NCBI GenBank assembly: GCA_020060235.1 | Contig: JAGVAO010000080.1 | Span: forward strand, 1-63,145 | From: Anaerolineales bacterium | GTDB lineage: Bacteria > Chloroflexota > Anaerolineae > Anaerolineales > Villigracilaceae | DNA length: 63,145 nt | Direction of reading: 5' to 3' | Shown: positions 1 through 9,004 of the stretch, one piece after another | Layout: the number at the start of each line of letters is the position of its first letter | How positions within the stretch are numbered: the first letter of the stretch is position 1 | The notes under the pieces: generated by a model | The model's input: the letters and a program-made list of their open reading frames with translations, nothing else | The model's database searches: none | Told to the model about the DNA's origin: nothing | Made by a program: the position numbers and the translations under genes

Positions 1-222
1 GACTGTCGGTCAAATCTGTTGGGTATAGTTGTTTGGTCTGCATAACCGCCAACTATCCCGGCTTTTTGTTCGACAGTCAAACCTTTTTAAACAGTTTCTT
101 AGGCTTGCTTTTCAAACGGATACAGCAATTCAAACGTGAAGGCCCCGCGGGTTCAGGGAATGGCAGGAAGAAATTCGCAAACCTGCGGGGCCAGGACCAC
201 CCTGATTGGAAACGAGGTTGCC

Positions 223-1455
223 ATGAAAAAACATTTCTACATCCTGCTGCTTGTTTTGCTCATCAGCATATCGGCTTGCGCCCCGATTGCCAGTAACCAT
301 ACCGGCGTGAACAAGGTTGATAATAGTACACCACTGCCGCCGACAACAATACCCGTCCTGGAGTTGCCGGCAGCGACACCGACAGCATCCCCCACTGTCC
401 TTTCGCCAAAACCGGAAGCAACGGTCTTTCAGAAGATGATTAAAAAATGTCTCAAGGTCGAATGGCAAATCCCGGACGACCTGGCGCTTTCCGGCGTTTG
501 GGTTATCAATCCGGGGTTTCCAAAGCTGAAAAACTTGGATGACCAGATGTTTTATGGCGTCCCGCTTAAGGGTGGTGGATCACTCCGGGCATACCGGGGC
601 AACCTGGCCATTTCACCCAGCGGCCAACATATGGCTTACATTGATAGTTACTTGAGTGGCTACCCCACACGCACAGAGAAGCGGGTACTGCGTGTTATCC
701 GTTCTTCCGGCCATTCATTGGATATGAGTTATTGGCCGGAAGAATGGCAGTCGGTTTTCGGTTGGGTTGACGACCAAAACGTTTACCTCTACACCAGCAG
801 AAATGAAATCGTTATCTTGAATCCGCTGACCGGAGTTTGGCGTATTTTCGAGCAACCAGAATGGATGGAAAAGCCTGATGATTATTCTTACGGTTATTGG
901 AGGTCGCCCAACCTCAGCCCAAATTTGGAGTGGGCGCTTGACAGGTCAGAGAAGGGAAAAATAGCAATTAGAAATGTTCAAACAGGCGAGACCGTTTGGG
1001 AAAAGAATGCTGACCCCTGGACGGAATGGAAATGGTCGTCCGACAATACAACAACGGCAATTGCTTCGGAAGAAACAATCTACGTGGTGGTAAATGGTCA
1101 ACAAACCGCAGAATTTGATCTGGATGCACTGGGATACTCGCGTCCTTATAACGTTGCCCTGTCTTTTGATGGGCAAAAATTGGCATTCGGCACATCTACC
1201 GGCGGAGGCTATGATCGCCAGCTAACCATTATTGATATTGCCGAGCACAAACTTATCAGGTTGTGTGATGGGAACTATCGCAGCGCCTGGGACGGCCCCA
1301 TTTGGTCGCCAGACGGCCGTTTTCTTCTCCAAAAAGTCCATCATAATTCACGCTACGAAACCTTCGATGTCCTGGTGGACACACAAACACTGCGCGCCTA
1401 TTTTTCCGAGTCCGGCTATTACGAAGGTCCAATTGCCTGGCTGGCAAAACCATAA
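223..1455 (+). CDS. Putative lipoprotein with WD40/TolB-like beta-propeller repeats
   Basis: Start at MKKHFYILLLVLLISISACAP (signal peptide plus lipobox LISISAC); repeats such as LSFDGQKLAFGT and WSPDGRFLL. Confidence 0.7.
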   Translation: MKKHFYILLLVLLISISACAPIASNHTGVNKVDNSTPLPPTTIPVLELPAATPTASPTVLSPKPEATVFQKMIKKCLKVEWQIPDDLALSGVWVINPGFPKLKNLDDQMFYGVPLKGGGSLRAYRGNLAISPSGQHMAYIDSYLSGYPTRTEKRVLRVIRSSGHSLDMSYWPEEWQSVFGWVDDQNVYLYTSRNEIVILNPLTGVWRIFEQPEWMEKPDDYSYGYWRSPNLSPNLEWALDRSEKGKIAIRNVQTGETVWEKNADPWTEWKWSSDNTTTAIASEETIYVVVNGQQTAEFDLDALGYSRPYNVALSFDGQKLAFGTSTGGGYDRQLTIIDIAEHKLIRLCDGNYRSAWDGPIWSPDGRFLLQKVHHNSRYETFDVLVDTQTLRAYFSESGYYEGPIAWLAKP

Positions 1456-1671
1456 GCACAAGCGGGACCAACACCCGTTCCAATCAAAATATTGTTTGTG
1501 GGTCAGGGCGGCCCGGAACTACCCGCCCTGGCCCACAAACAATTTGCACCCAAGATGAACTCTCTATGTCTTGGAGAAAAATGGCGTCATAGAATTGCTC
1601 ACCAGCAAAATTTGCTAACCCAAAACACACCACATCAAACTCTTCGACATACTGTTAGGAGCAATCGAGTA

Positions 1672-1869
1672 ATGAAAGAAAAAGACCAACAACACTTATT
1701 CTTCGAAACCAATCACCAACATGTCCATGCGTTTTTTCAAGACCTGGGACTGGCTCTAAACCGGATTACAGAGTTAGGCTTGCGCGACAATTCTGCATTC
1801 TGCCGTATCAAGTCTGTGCCATTATTGCCAGCGCCAGTGGAAGATATGGCGGAATCAGACCACGAGTAA
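1672..1869 (+). CDS. Small hypothetical protein (TAATG overlap with the downstream recombinase ORF)
   Basis: ORF MKEKDQQHLFFETNHQH...; stop codon overlaps an ATG at 1869; no recognised family. Confidence 0.3.
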   Translation: MKEKDQQHLFFETNHQHVHAFFQDLGLALNRITELGLRDNSAFCRIKSVPLLPAPVEDMAESDHE

Positions 1870-3815
1870 TGGCCCGAAGAAAGAGTTGCAACTGTTTGAA
1901 GAATACGCCCAATATTGGTGCAATATTTTCATGTCCGTCACAAAACCAACAACTTGCTGCGATGAAATTACAGAAGGCAGGAATATCAAGAGACTACGAA
2001 GGATACAACTTTATGAATACAGAGCCGCATTCTCGCTACAAAAATGTTACCCCGGAGGTGGTGTTTGAAAAGTTGTCTGAATTTTCAAGAACAAACCCGG
2101 CTCCATCCACCAAACGAGCAGTGATTTATATTCGTAAGTCACGCATGATTAAAGACGAAACGGCCTATTCGCCAAAAGAGCAGGAACGCGCATGCCGTGA
2201 GTTTGCAGCAAGCCAAGGGCTGGAAATAGTTGAAATTATCCAAGATCTCGATCGCTCTGGGCGTAATTCTGATCGCGAAGGTTTCCAGCGTCTGTTGCGC
2301 ATGATTAAATCCAGCGATGTTGACTATGTATTGGTGCAATACCTTGACCGTGAGTTTCGCAATGGCATCAGCTTCATTCAGTTTTATGATTTCATTCAAA
2401 ATTATGGCGTCCAGTTTCTTTCAGTCAACGAAAAACTGGATACGCGTTCATTTACCGGGCGTTTCATGTTATTCGTGTTGGCAGTCGCTGCAGAACTTCC
2501 GGTTTGGGCTGCGTCCGAGCGTGTGCGAAAAGCCAAACAAGAACGACGCAGACAAGGCTTGCACAACGGAGGCTATCGTCTAGGATATTGCAATGGATTA
2601 TGTTCCACCTGCACCGATCCAAACGGCGCTGGTTACTGCCCCCTGTTTGGCAACCCAGACCGCCCCGAAAGCCAGCGCGGTCGTATCCAAGTGCCACATC
2701 CAATTGAACAACATGCTGTGCGTCTGATTGCTCATGAATACGAAGCAGGCAAGAGCAGCCGCGAAATTGCATCCTGCATCAATAATACACATTTCACCCT
2801 TCCTGACAGCAATCTGGTAGTCAAATTCCGGACAAAAGGTGTACCAGGTTCGTATCCGCCAGGGGAGTTTAGTTCGTCGTCAATTCTGGATATTGTTCGC
2901 AATCCTTTTTATGCTGGCTATGTCTCGCACCATCCTACCCCAGACTTGAACATGAACGACAATATTGAAAACCCCAAATCTGTTCGCGTAAGCATAAAAA
3001 ATCGACGTACGCCTGAAGAAATTTACCTGGGGAAGCACCAGGCCTTGATATCGGTTGAATTGTGGCAGAAAAATCTAATGATTATCAACGCGAAGGGTAA
3101 CCGGGTGCCTAGCGGCCCAGCCAGGGAGAAAAAGCGTACTTATCTCTTGGCAGGAATTGGACGTTGCGCCGAGTGCAAGGACAGTGCTGCGCCTGGGCAT
3201 GCCATTCACCTGCGTGGAACACCAAACGGCTCAAACAAGCGAATCTATCGATGCGCCAACGCTGTTAGCAAAAGTATTGATTCGGCTCCAGCTAGTGATT
3301 TGCAGGCCCTGGGGATGAGTGGTCAGCCTGACCTGATAATGCCAGGCAAGGTTATTCGCCATCGCGGTAACCTGCCTGCGAAAATGCTTGAGAATCAGGT
3401 GCATGCATTGGTCAAAAGAATTAATCTTCCCCCAGAATGGAATGAATGTATTCTGGCGTATGCTGCCAGCGAAGACGGTCCATCAGAATATCAACGCAAT
3501 CGCTATAATTTGCTGCGCGAGTTGGAACGCTATAAAGAGCTTTATAAGCAGGGCTTACTGGATATGACTGGATTGAAAACCGCCCAGGAGCGGATTGCCC
3601 GTGAACTCAGTTTACTCGACCCGCGAGTTGACTCACGGTTGAAAACGCTTATCCCTCTGCTTGCTGATTTCCCAGCCCTATGGGAGCAAATGACGCCTGA
3701 TGAACAACACAGCTTACTCAAGCGCATGTTTGAAAGTTTGTATTTTGACGGAAATGGCAACCTGGTTGATGCACGCGCTTACACACCGTTTGACCAATTG
3801 ATGGGGTTGATTTAG
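1869..3815 (+). CDS. Large serine recombinase/site-specific integrase (start may be internal, near MNTEPHSRYKN)
   Basis: Resolvase motifs AVIYIRKS, DYVLVQYLDREFRN, SERVR; recombinase domain (IVRNPFYAGYV); partial zinc ribbon CAEC...YRC; C-terminal coiled-coil-like region. Confidence 0.9.
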   Translation: MARRKSCNCLKNTPNIGAIFSCPSQNQQLAAMKLQKAGISRDYEGYNFMNTEPHSRYKNVTPEVVFEKLSEFSRTNPAPSTKRAVIYIRKSRMIKDETAYSPKEQERACREFAASQGLEIVEIIQDLDRSGRNSDREGFQRLLRMIKSSDVDYVLVQYLDREFRNGISFIQFYDFIQNYGVQFLSVNEKLDTRSFTGRFMLFVLAVAAELPVWAASERVRKAKQERRRQGLHNGGYRLGYCNGLCSTCTDPNGAGYCPLFGNPDRPESQRGRIQVPHPIEQHAVRLIAHEYEAGKSSREIASCINNTHFTLPDSNLVVKFRTKGVPGSYPPGEFSSSSILDIVRNPFYAGYVSHHPTPDLNMNDNIENPKSVRVSIKNRRTPEEIYLGKHQALISVELWQKNLMIINAKGNRVPSGPAREKKRTYLLAGIGRCAECKDSAAPGHAIHLRGTPNGSNKRIYRCANAVSKSIDSAPASDLQALGMSGQPDLIMPGKVIRHRGNLPAKMLENQVHALVKRINLPPEWNECILAYAASEDGPSEYQRNRYNLLRELERYKELYKQGLLDMTGLKTAQERIARELSLLDPRVDSRLKTLIPLLADFPALWEQMTPDEQHSLLKRMFESLYFDGNGNLVDARAYTPFDQLMGLI

Positions 3816-3817
3816 CG

Positions 3818-3854
3818 ATATTGGCGAGATATTTTATCTCGCCAATATTTTTTT
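3818..3854 (+). terminator. Intrinsic terminator after serine recombinase 1
   Basis: Perfect 14-bp stem ATATTGGCGAGATA/TATCTCGCCAATAT, 3-nt loop, then T6. Confidence 0.9.
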
Positions 3855-3857
3855 ACG

Positions 3858-4214
3858 GTGCGCCCTACAAATAAAAAACAGGGCTCTGTGGAAGGCCTTG
3901 GTCTGATCGACTGCTCTTCCGACGGCAGCGCGTCCAACGCTACGATCCCGATTGGCGCAGGCTATCAAGTTCCCATCTCGGAAGCCGTTCGTCGGGGCGC
4001 GGAGACTGCAACCGCAGCCGTGGGGTTGATCACCAGCGCGGCTCAGGCCGATGAGATTCTTTGCAATGGCCAGGCGGATATTGTATTATTGGGTAGGGAG
4101 ATGCTACGCAATCCTTATTGGGCACTGCAAGCAGCCCAGACACTCAAACAACCTGCGCCAATCCCCATACAATACTGCACGACTTTTAAAATATGCTGGA
4201 GGAATAAACCATGA
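3858..4214 (+). pseudogene. C-terminal remnant of NADH:flavin oxidoreductase (old yellow enzyme, YqjM/NamA-like)
   Basis: LGLIDCSSDGS...IPIGAGYQVPISEAVRRGAETATAAVGLITSAAQADEILCNGQADIVLLGREMLRNPYWALQAAQTL matches the OYE C-terminal part; N-terminal barrel absent. Confidence 0.75.
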
Positions 4215-4729
4215 AGCTTACCGGAAAAACAATTGCCATCCTCGTTGCCGAAGGGGTTGAAGATCTGGAATACTATGTGCCCCTGATGCGGCTGCAGGAG
4301 GAAGGCGCAACCGTGCTCAGCTCCGGGCTGGAGCTAAAACCCGTCAAAGGCAAAAACGGGCTGACTATCATCCCCGATGCCACCATCGAATCCCTGATAT
4401 CAGATGACTTGGCAGCGCTAATCATCCCCGGTGGTTGGGCACCGGACAAACTGCGCCGTTACCCCGCTGTCACAAACCTTGTCCGGCAAATGAACGATGC
4501 CAACAAGCTGCTCGGCATCATCTGCCACGGCGGGTTGGTCGCCATTTCAGCCGGGATCGTCAAAGGCCACCGCGCCACCGGTTCGCTTGGCATCAAGGAT
4601 GATCTGGTCAATGCGGGCGCTACCTGGGTCGACCAACCCGCTTTTCGCGACGGCAACCAAGTCTGGGGGCGGGTTGTAGCGGATATCCCTGATTTTTGCA
4701 GGGAGCTTATGGCGGCTTTGGTGTCATAA
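4211..4729 (+). CDS. DJ-1/PfpI family protein (type 1 glutamine amidotransferase-like)
   Basis: KTIAILVAEGVEDLEYYVPLMRL...LLGIICHGGLVAISAGIVKG with nucleophile Cys; ATGA overlap with the OYE remnant. Confidence 0.9.
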   Translation: MKLTGKTIAILVAEGVEDLEYYVPLMRLQEEGATVLSSGLELKPVKGKNGLTIIPDATIESLISDDLAALIIPGGWAPDKLRRYPAVTNLVRQMNDANKLLGIICHGGLVAISAGIVKGHRATGSLGIKDDLVNAGATWVDQPAFRDGNQVWGRVVADIPDFCRELMAALVS

Positions 4730-4887
4730 AAAACACGCAAGCCGCAAAAGCGGGGTAATCAGAGATAAGTTGTATTTAGGGACTGATACTGCCTTTGCAG
4801 AGCGCAGCCCCTCGCATAATCAGAAAGTGCGGATAAGAGCGTATCCGAACTTGGACAAATCACCTTTTTTGCAAGCTTTGAAGCCAA

Positions 4888-4931
4888 TAAAATAAAAAAA
4901 ACAACAGCGTCACATTTCTCAATGCGACGCT
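4888..4931 (-). terminator. Intrinsic terminator of the HTH regulator gene
   Basis: Stem AGCGTCACATT/AATGCGACGCT at 4906-4931; A-rich tract at 4888-4900 gives U-tract on the minus strand. Confidence 0.7.
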
Positions 4932-4970
4932 ATTTGTCAGTTTAAGGCAAAATAACCGGGTATGGCCAGG

Positions 4971-5393
4971 CTAATTTGATTCGAAATGTTTGCTGAGTAA
5001 TAATTTGATGGCCTCAGATACCTGGCGGCGGACCCCAGCATCTTCGATTTTTGCAATCTCGATGGCTACTTCTACTGCTTCGGGTGGTAGGCTCTCGGCG
5101 CTGAGTGTCTTAACCTTGAAGATATCCAAGGCCGGGTAACCTACCAACGTGATGAATTCGTTCGGGTCAACTTTGAAATGTTGGGCCAGTAACACACACG
5201 ATGTAACTGTCGGGCGGACTCCGTCCAGTATTCGACGAATGGCCTGCTCATCCAATCCAGAACGAAGTGAAGCTTGTCGATAACTCTCGTTGTGGACTTC
5301 CATCAATTCATGTACACGTGCAATGAAGGGCTGAGGGTCAAACTTTTTCTTGCGGCCTTGCCTGAAAACTTTTGCGATTTCACTTGGTGACAT
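4971..5393 (-). CDS. HTH (XRE-like) DNA-binding regulator, divergent from serine recombinase 2
   Basis: ESYRQASLRSGLDEQAIRRILDGVRPTVTSCVLLAQHFKVDPNEF, HTH-like pattern. Confidence 0.7.
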   Translation of the reverse strand: MSPSEIAKVFRQGRKKKFDPQPFIARVHELMEVHNESYRQASLRSGLDEQAIRRILDGVRPTVTSCVLLAQHFKVDPNEFITLVGYPALDIFKVKTLSAESLPPEAVEVAIEIAKIEDAGVRRQVSEAIKLLLSKHFESN

Positions 5394-5457
5394 AGGATAC
5401 CCTAATCAATGTGGGCTGATTTACTGTCATATTATACCTACAGAAAGGAACCTCATC

Positions 5458-7047
5458 ATGAATCCACTCATTCCCAAGATATTGCCCTTGCGGGCAGTCG
5501 GTTACCGGCGAGTCTCGATGCGCGACCAGTTGGATGGTCATAGCCTGGATGCCCAAGAAGACAATATTCAACGTTATGTCCGCGAACAAGGCTGGCAGCT
5601 GCAAAAAATATACATCGACGCCGGCATTTCAGCCAAACAGGGAAGTCATCGACCTGCTTTTGAGCAATTGATGAAAGATGCCTCCTGTAAACAATTCGAT
5701 GTTGTTGTAGTTGATAAGATCGATCGCTTTTACCGCCACCTGAGCGGCCTGCTGTCCAGCTTGGATGCTCTTAACGAACACGGTGTATCCTTTGCCTCCG
5801 TGCAAGAAAAACTGGATTTCACCAGCCCCTGGGGAAAACTGATGCTGACTGTGCTTGGCATGTTGGCTGAAATCTACATAGACAACCTGCGCCAGGAAAC
5901 CCGTAAAGGAAAAATCCAGCGTGCCCGCAAAGGCCTATGGTTGGGCGGCATTCCCTTTGGATATTGTAGCGGTCAGTGTTCGAACTGTAACGATCAAAAT
6001 GGTAAAGGCTACTGTCCCAACTATGGTGGACCGGATCAAGGAGATGGTAAAGTCATCATCCCGCATCCACTGGAAAGCCAGGTTGTACGCCAAGTCTTCG
6101 ACTGGTACATCACTGGTGAATGGAATCATCTGACAATTGCGACAGCTTTAAACGAGATGATGCTCACTCGTCCTGACGGCTCCGAGGTCCAGGCTCGCCA
6201 AAAGGGGCGTGGATACGAAAATGGCGCCTGTCCCTTTACCCGTGATGTTGTTCGCGATATGCTCAAGCGACTTGCCTATACAGGCAAACTTCCCTATCAG
6301 GGTGTCGACGCTAATGGCCGCCATCGAAAACGTGAGGCGCCTGGCGAAATTCTAACTGGTGCACATGATGCCATCATCGATGTGGAAACCTTCAACAAAG
6401 CCCAGGAAATAAGGAAACTGAGAAATCGGGTTTCAAGCAATGTGAACAATCCTGTACAAATATTTCCTCTCACTGGTATCTTATACTGCGCTTGCTGCGG
6501 TAGGAGGATGCGCGGCGTCTCAAAAGAACAACGCAGAAACAATTACTATCAATGCTCCAGTAGCCTGGATGGTACTGCGAAGTGTTCACAAAAACTGGTG
6601 CGAGCACAAAATGTTGAACAACAGGTGATAAAATGGCTTAAGCAGGTCGTGAAAGGCTTTGCTCCCAACGATACACTATTGGCTGCTAATAGCGGTGAAC
6701 ACGAACAACGCCACCAGCGCGCGCAAAATCTCTATCTGGCAGGTGAAATATCGGAAGAGATTTACCTAGTAGAGAAAGAAAGATGGGAGCAAATTGAAAG
6801 GCTCTTGCTTTTGCCTGAAACACATGCTAAAATCAAATTCATAAACGAAATTGCCCCACAAATTGAACGATGGGACAATTTGGAGCAACTTAACAAAAAA
6901 AGATTGCTTCGAATGGCGCTCGAAGCAATCTTCATACACGGGAACGCATTAGCAGGAATCACACCAACTAGTACGTTTTTGCCTCTTGTGTGGCAAGTTC
7001 CGTGTCTCAGCGGGGAGGGCGGGATTCGAACCCGCGGCGGAGTTTAA
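5458..7047 (+). CDS. Large serine recombinase/site-specific integrase
   Basis: AVGYRRVSMRDQ...DVVVVDKIDRFYRHL...; PFGYCSGQC; zinc ribbon CACCGRRM...YYQCSSSLDGTAKC; C-terminus GGIRTRGGV is translated from tRNA-Ser. Confidence 0.92.
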   Translation: MNPLIPKILPLRAVGYRRVSMRDQLDGHSLDAQEDNIQRYVREQGWQLQKIYIDAGISAKQGSHRPAFEQLMKDASCKQFDVVVVDKIDRFYRHLSGLLSSLDALNEHGVSFASVQEKLDFTSPWGKLMLTVLGMLAEIYIDNLRQETRKGKIQRARKGLWLGGIPFGYCSGQCSNCNDQNGKGYCPNYGGPDQGDGKVIIPHPLESQVVRQVFDWYITGEWNHLTIATALNEMMLTRPDGSEVQARQKGRGYENGACPFTRDVVRDMLKRLAYTGKLPYQGVDANGRHRKREAPGEILTGAHDAIIDVETFNKAQEIRKLRNRVSSNVNNPVQIFPLTGILYCACCGRRMRGVSKEQRRNNYYQCSSSLDGTAKCSQKLVRAQNVEQQVIKWLKQVVKGFAPNDTLLAANSGEHEQRHQRAQNLYLAGEISEEIYLVEKERWEQIERLLLLPETHAKIKFINEIAPQIERWDNLEQLNKKRLLRMALEAIFIHGNALAGITPTSTFLPLVWQVPCLSGEGGIRTRGGV

Positions 7048-7100
7048 CGCCCCGCACTCACTTAGCAGGCGAGCCCATTCAGCCACTCTGGCACCTCCCC
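7011..7100 (-). tRNA. tRNA-Ser (anticodon GCT)
   Basis: Reverse complement GGGGAGGTGCCAGAGTGGCTGAATGGGCTCGCCTGCTAAGTGAG...GGGTTCGAATCCCGCCCTCCCCG; long variable arm. Confidence 0.95.
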
Positions 7101-7168
7101 AAGTTATGAAGTTGTAAAACTGCGTTTCAGGTCGAACCCCTGGCGAACTTTCTACCCGAAACTCCCAG

Positions 7169-7253
7169 CGGAGGGAGTGGGATTCGAACCCACGTAGGTG
7201 TTACCCTAACCCATTTTCAAGACGGGCGCTTTCAGCCGCTCAGCCATCCCTCC
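7169..7253 (-). tRNA. tRNA-Ser (anticodon TGA)
   Basis: Reverse complement GGAGGGATGGCTGAGCGGCTGAAAGCGCCCGTCTTGAAAATGGG...GGGTTCGAATCCCACTCCCTCCG. Confidence 0.95.
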
Positions 7254-7329
7254 GAGCGGGACGATTTTACCACAATCTTTCCCAATAGCAACCGCAAAAT
7301 TTCACCGGGGCGGGTATAATCGCTGCGCG

Positions 7330-8043
7330 ATGGAAAAACTCAGTCACGAAGCCTTGCGGCTTTTCAACGTCCAATTAACCCAGCGTCAGGTGGGAATGTT
7401 CGCTGTTTACGAGCAGCAACTGCTCGAATGGAATTCCAGGTTCAACCTGACTGCTATTCGGGATGTGGAAGGAATCAGGGCCAAGCATTTCCTCGATTCC
7501 TTGTCCTGTACCCTGGCTTGGAAAGACCAGCATCCACCGCGCAGGCTGGTGGATGTGGGAACCGGGGCGGGCTTTCCCGGCCTGGCCCTTAAAATCCTGT
7601 ACCCCGGCATGAAATTGACCCTGGTGGAGTCGGTCGGCAAGAAGGCTAACTTTTGCAGGCACATGGTCGAAATGCTGGGCCTGGAAGGGGTCGAGGTATT
7701 AACCTCCCGCGCCGAAGATATTGGTCGTCTGTCGGGCCATCGCGAAAAATACGATTGGGCAGTGGCCCGGGCCGTTGCCAGCCTGCCTGTCCTGAGCGAA
7801 TACCTGCTTCCGCTGGTGCAGGTCGGCGGGGTCATGCTGGCCCAAAAAGGGGAAAGCGGCCCGGCGGAAGCGCACACTGCTGAAAGGTCGCTCAAAATTT
7901 TGGGTGGGAATTTGCGCCAGTTGTTTCACGTCACCCTGCCGGGGGTCGTGGAAGAACGCTACCTGGTGATTGTGGACAAAATAGCGGCGACCCCGCCCGC
8001 ATATCCGCGCAAGGCCGGAATCCCCGCTAAAAACCCGTTGTAG
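7330..8043 (+). CDS. rsmG: 16S rRNA (guanine527-N7)-methyltransferase RsmG
   Basis: LLEWNSRFNLTAIRDVEGIRAKHFLDSL...LVDVGTGAGFPGLALKILYP. Confidence 0.95.
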   Translation: MEKLSHEALRLFNVQLTQRQVGMFAVYEQQLLEWNSRFNLTAIRDVEGIRAKHFLDSLSCTLAWKDQHPPRRLVDVGTGAGFPGLALKILYPGMKLTLVESVGKKANFCRHMVEMLGLEGVEVLTSRAEDIGRLSGHREKYDWAVARAVASLPVLSEYLLPLVQVGGVMLAQKGESGPAEAHTAERSLKILGGNLRQLFHVTLPGVVEERYLVIVDKIAATPPAYPRKAGIPAKNPL

Positions 8044-8080
8044 AAAGAGCGGGGATTGATAAAATCCCGCCCCGCAAGGC

Positions 8081-9004
8081 CTATTTTTTCAGGATGTACT
8101 TGGGGCGGTGTTTCACTTCCTGGAAGATGTAGCCGACATAGACCCCGATGAACCCCAACAAAATCATGATAAATCCGCTGGCGATAAGCATCACGGCCAT
8201 CAGCGAACTCCAGCCGGGCACGATGCGGTCATATTGCCCTGTCAGCCAGAGTGTGATGACGTAGAGTATCTCGGCGGCGGCCAGGAGCAGGAAAAGCCCG
8301 CCCGCGCTCAACCCGATGTAAAGCGGCATGAGCGAGAAAGAGAAAACGGCATCCGAAGCCAAGCGCAGCATTTTTACCAGCGAGTATTTTGATTTTCCGG
8401 CTGTACGCTTTTCTTCATGGTAGGGCAGTACCACGCTTTTGAAACCAATCCAGGCGACCATGCCGCGCAGGAAGCGGTGATACTCCGGCATTGATTTGAG
8501 CGCCTCGAGCGCCTGGCGCGACATGGCGCGAAAATCGGCGGCCCCCGGCTGGATTTTTGTCCCACTGACGCGATTAATCAGCGCGTAAAACGCGCCGGAC
8601 GTGACCCGCTTGAACGAAAAACCGCCATCATCCTCGATGCGCTGGGCTTGCACGATGTCGTATCCCTGGCGAACCAGTTCTATCATTTCGGGAATCATCG
8701 CTGCGGGGTGCTGCCCGTCGCCGTCGAGAGAGATGACGATGTCCCCCTCGGCATGGTCCAGCCCGGCGGTCAGGGCCGCCTGGTGGCCGAAATTCCGGCT
8801 CAGGGTCAGGACGCGCACCCGTTTGTCCTGTGCGGCGAGGGCAGCCAGCGAGGCATCCGTTCCGTCGGCAGAACCGTCGTCCACATAATTAATCTGGAAC
8901 TCAAAAGGCAGGTCATCAAGCACCGCCGCGATTTTTGCATGGGTGGTTTCGATGACCCCGGCTTCGTTGAAAACGGGGATGACGAGAGCAATAGTTGTGT
9001 TCAT
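8081..9004 (-). CDS. Family 2 glycosyltransferase (polyprenyl-phosphate type, GtrB/DPM1-like)
   Basis: IALVIPVFNEAGVIE...ISLDGDGQHPAAMIPEM...; two C-terminal TM segments; ATGA overlap with upstream gene. Confidence 0.9.
   Translation of the reverse strand: MNTTIALVIPVFNEAGVIETTHAKIAAVLDDLPFEFQINYVDDGSADGTDASLAALAAQDKRVRVLTLSRNFGHQAALTAGLDHAEGDIVISLDGDGQHPAAMIPEMIELVRQGYDIVQAQRIEDDGGFSFKRVTSGAFYALINRVSGTKIQPGAADFRAMSRQALEALKSMPEYHRFLRGMVAWIGFKSVVLPYHEEKRTAGKSKYSLVKMLRLASDAVFSFSLMPLYIGLSAGGLFLLLAAAEILYVITLWLTGQYDRIVPGWSSLMAVMLIASGFIMILLGFIGVYVGYIFQEVKHRPKYILKK

Noticed and set aside
1480-1560. Palindromic stretch ACAAACAATTTG/AAATATTGTTTGTGGGTCAGGGCGG...CCGCCCTGGCCCACAAACAATTT after the lipoprotein gene
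   Set aside because: Imperfect inverted repeat consistent with a simple terminator-type hairpin; no further function supportable.
7012-7047. C-terminal GEGGIRTRGGV of recombinase 2 as a protein motif
   Set aside because: It is the translated antisense of the tRNA-Ser T-arm, a known ORF-calling artefact.
8046-8080. Terminator between rsmG and the convergent glycosyltransferase
   Set aside because: GCGGGGATT/AATCCCGC stem has a bulge and the T-tract is displaced; not convincing enough to list.
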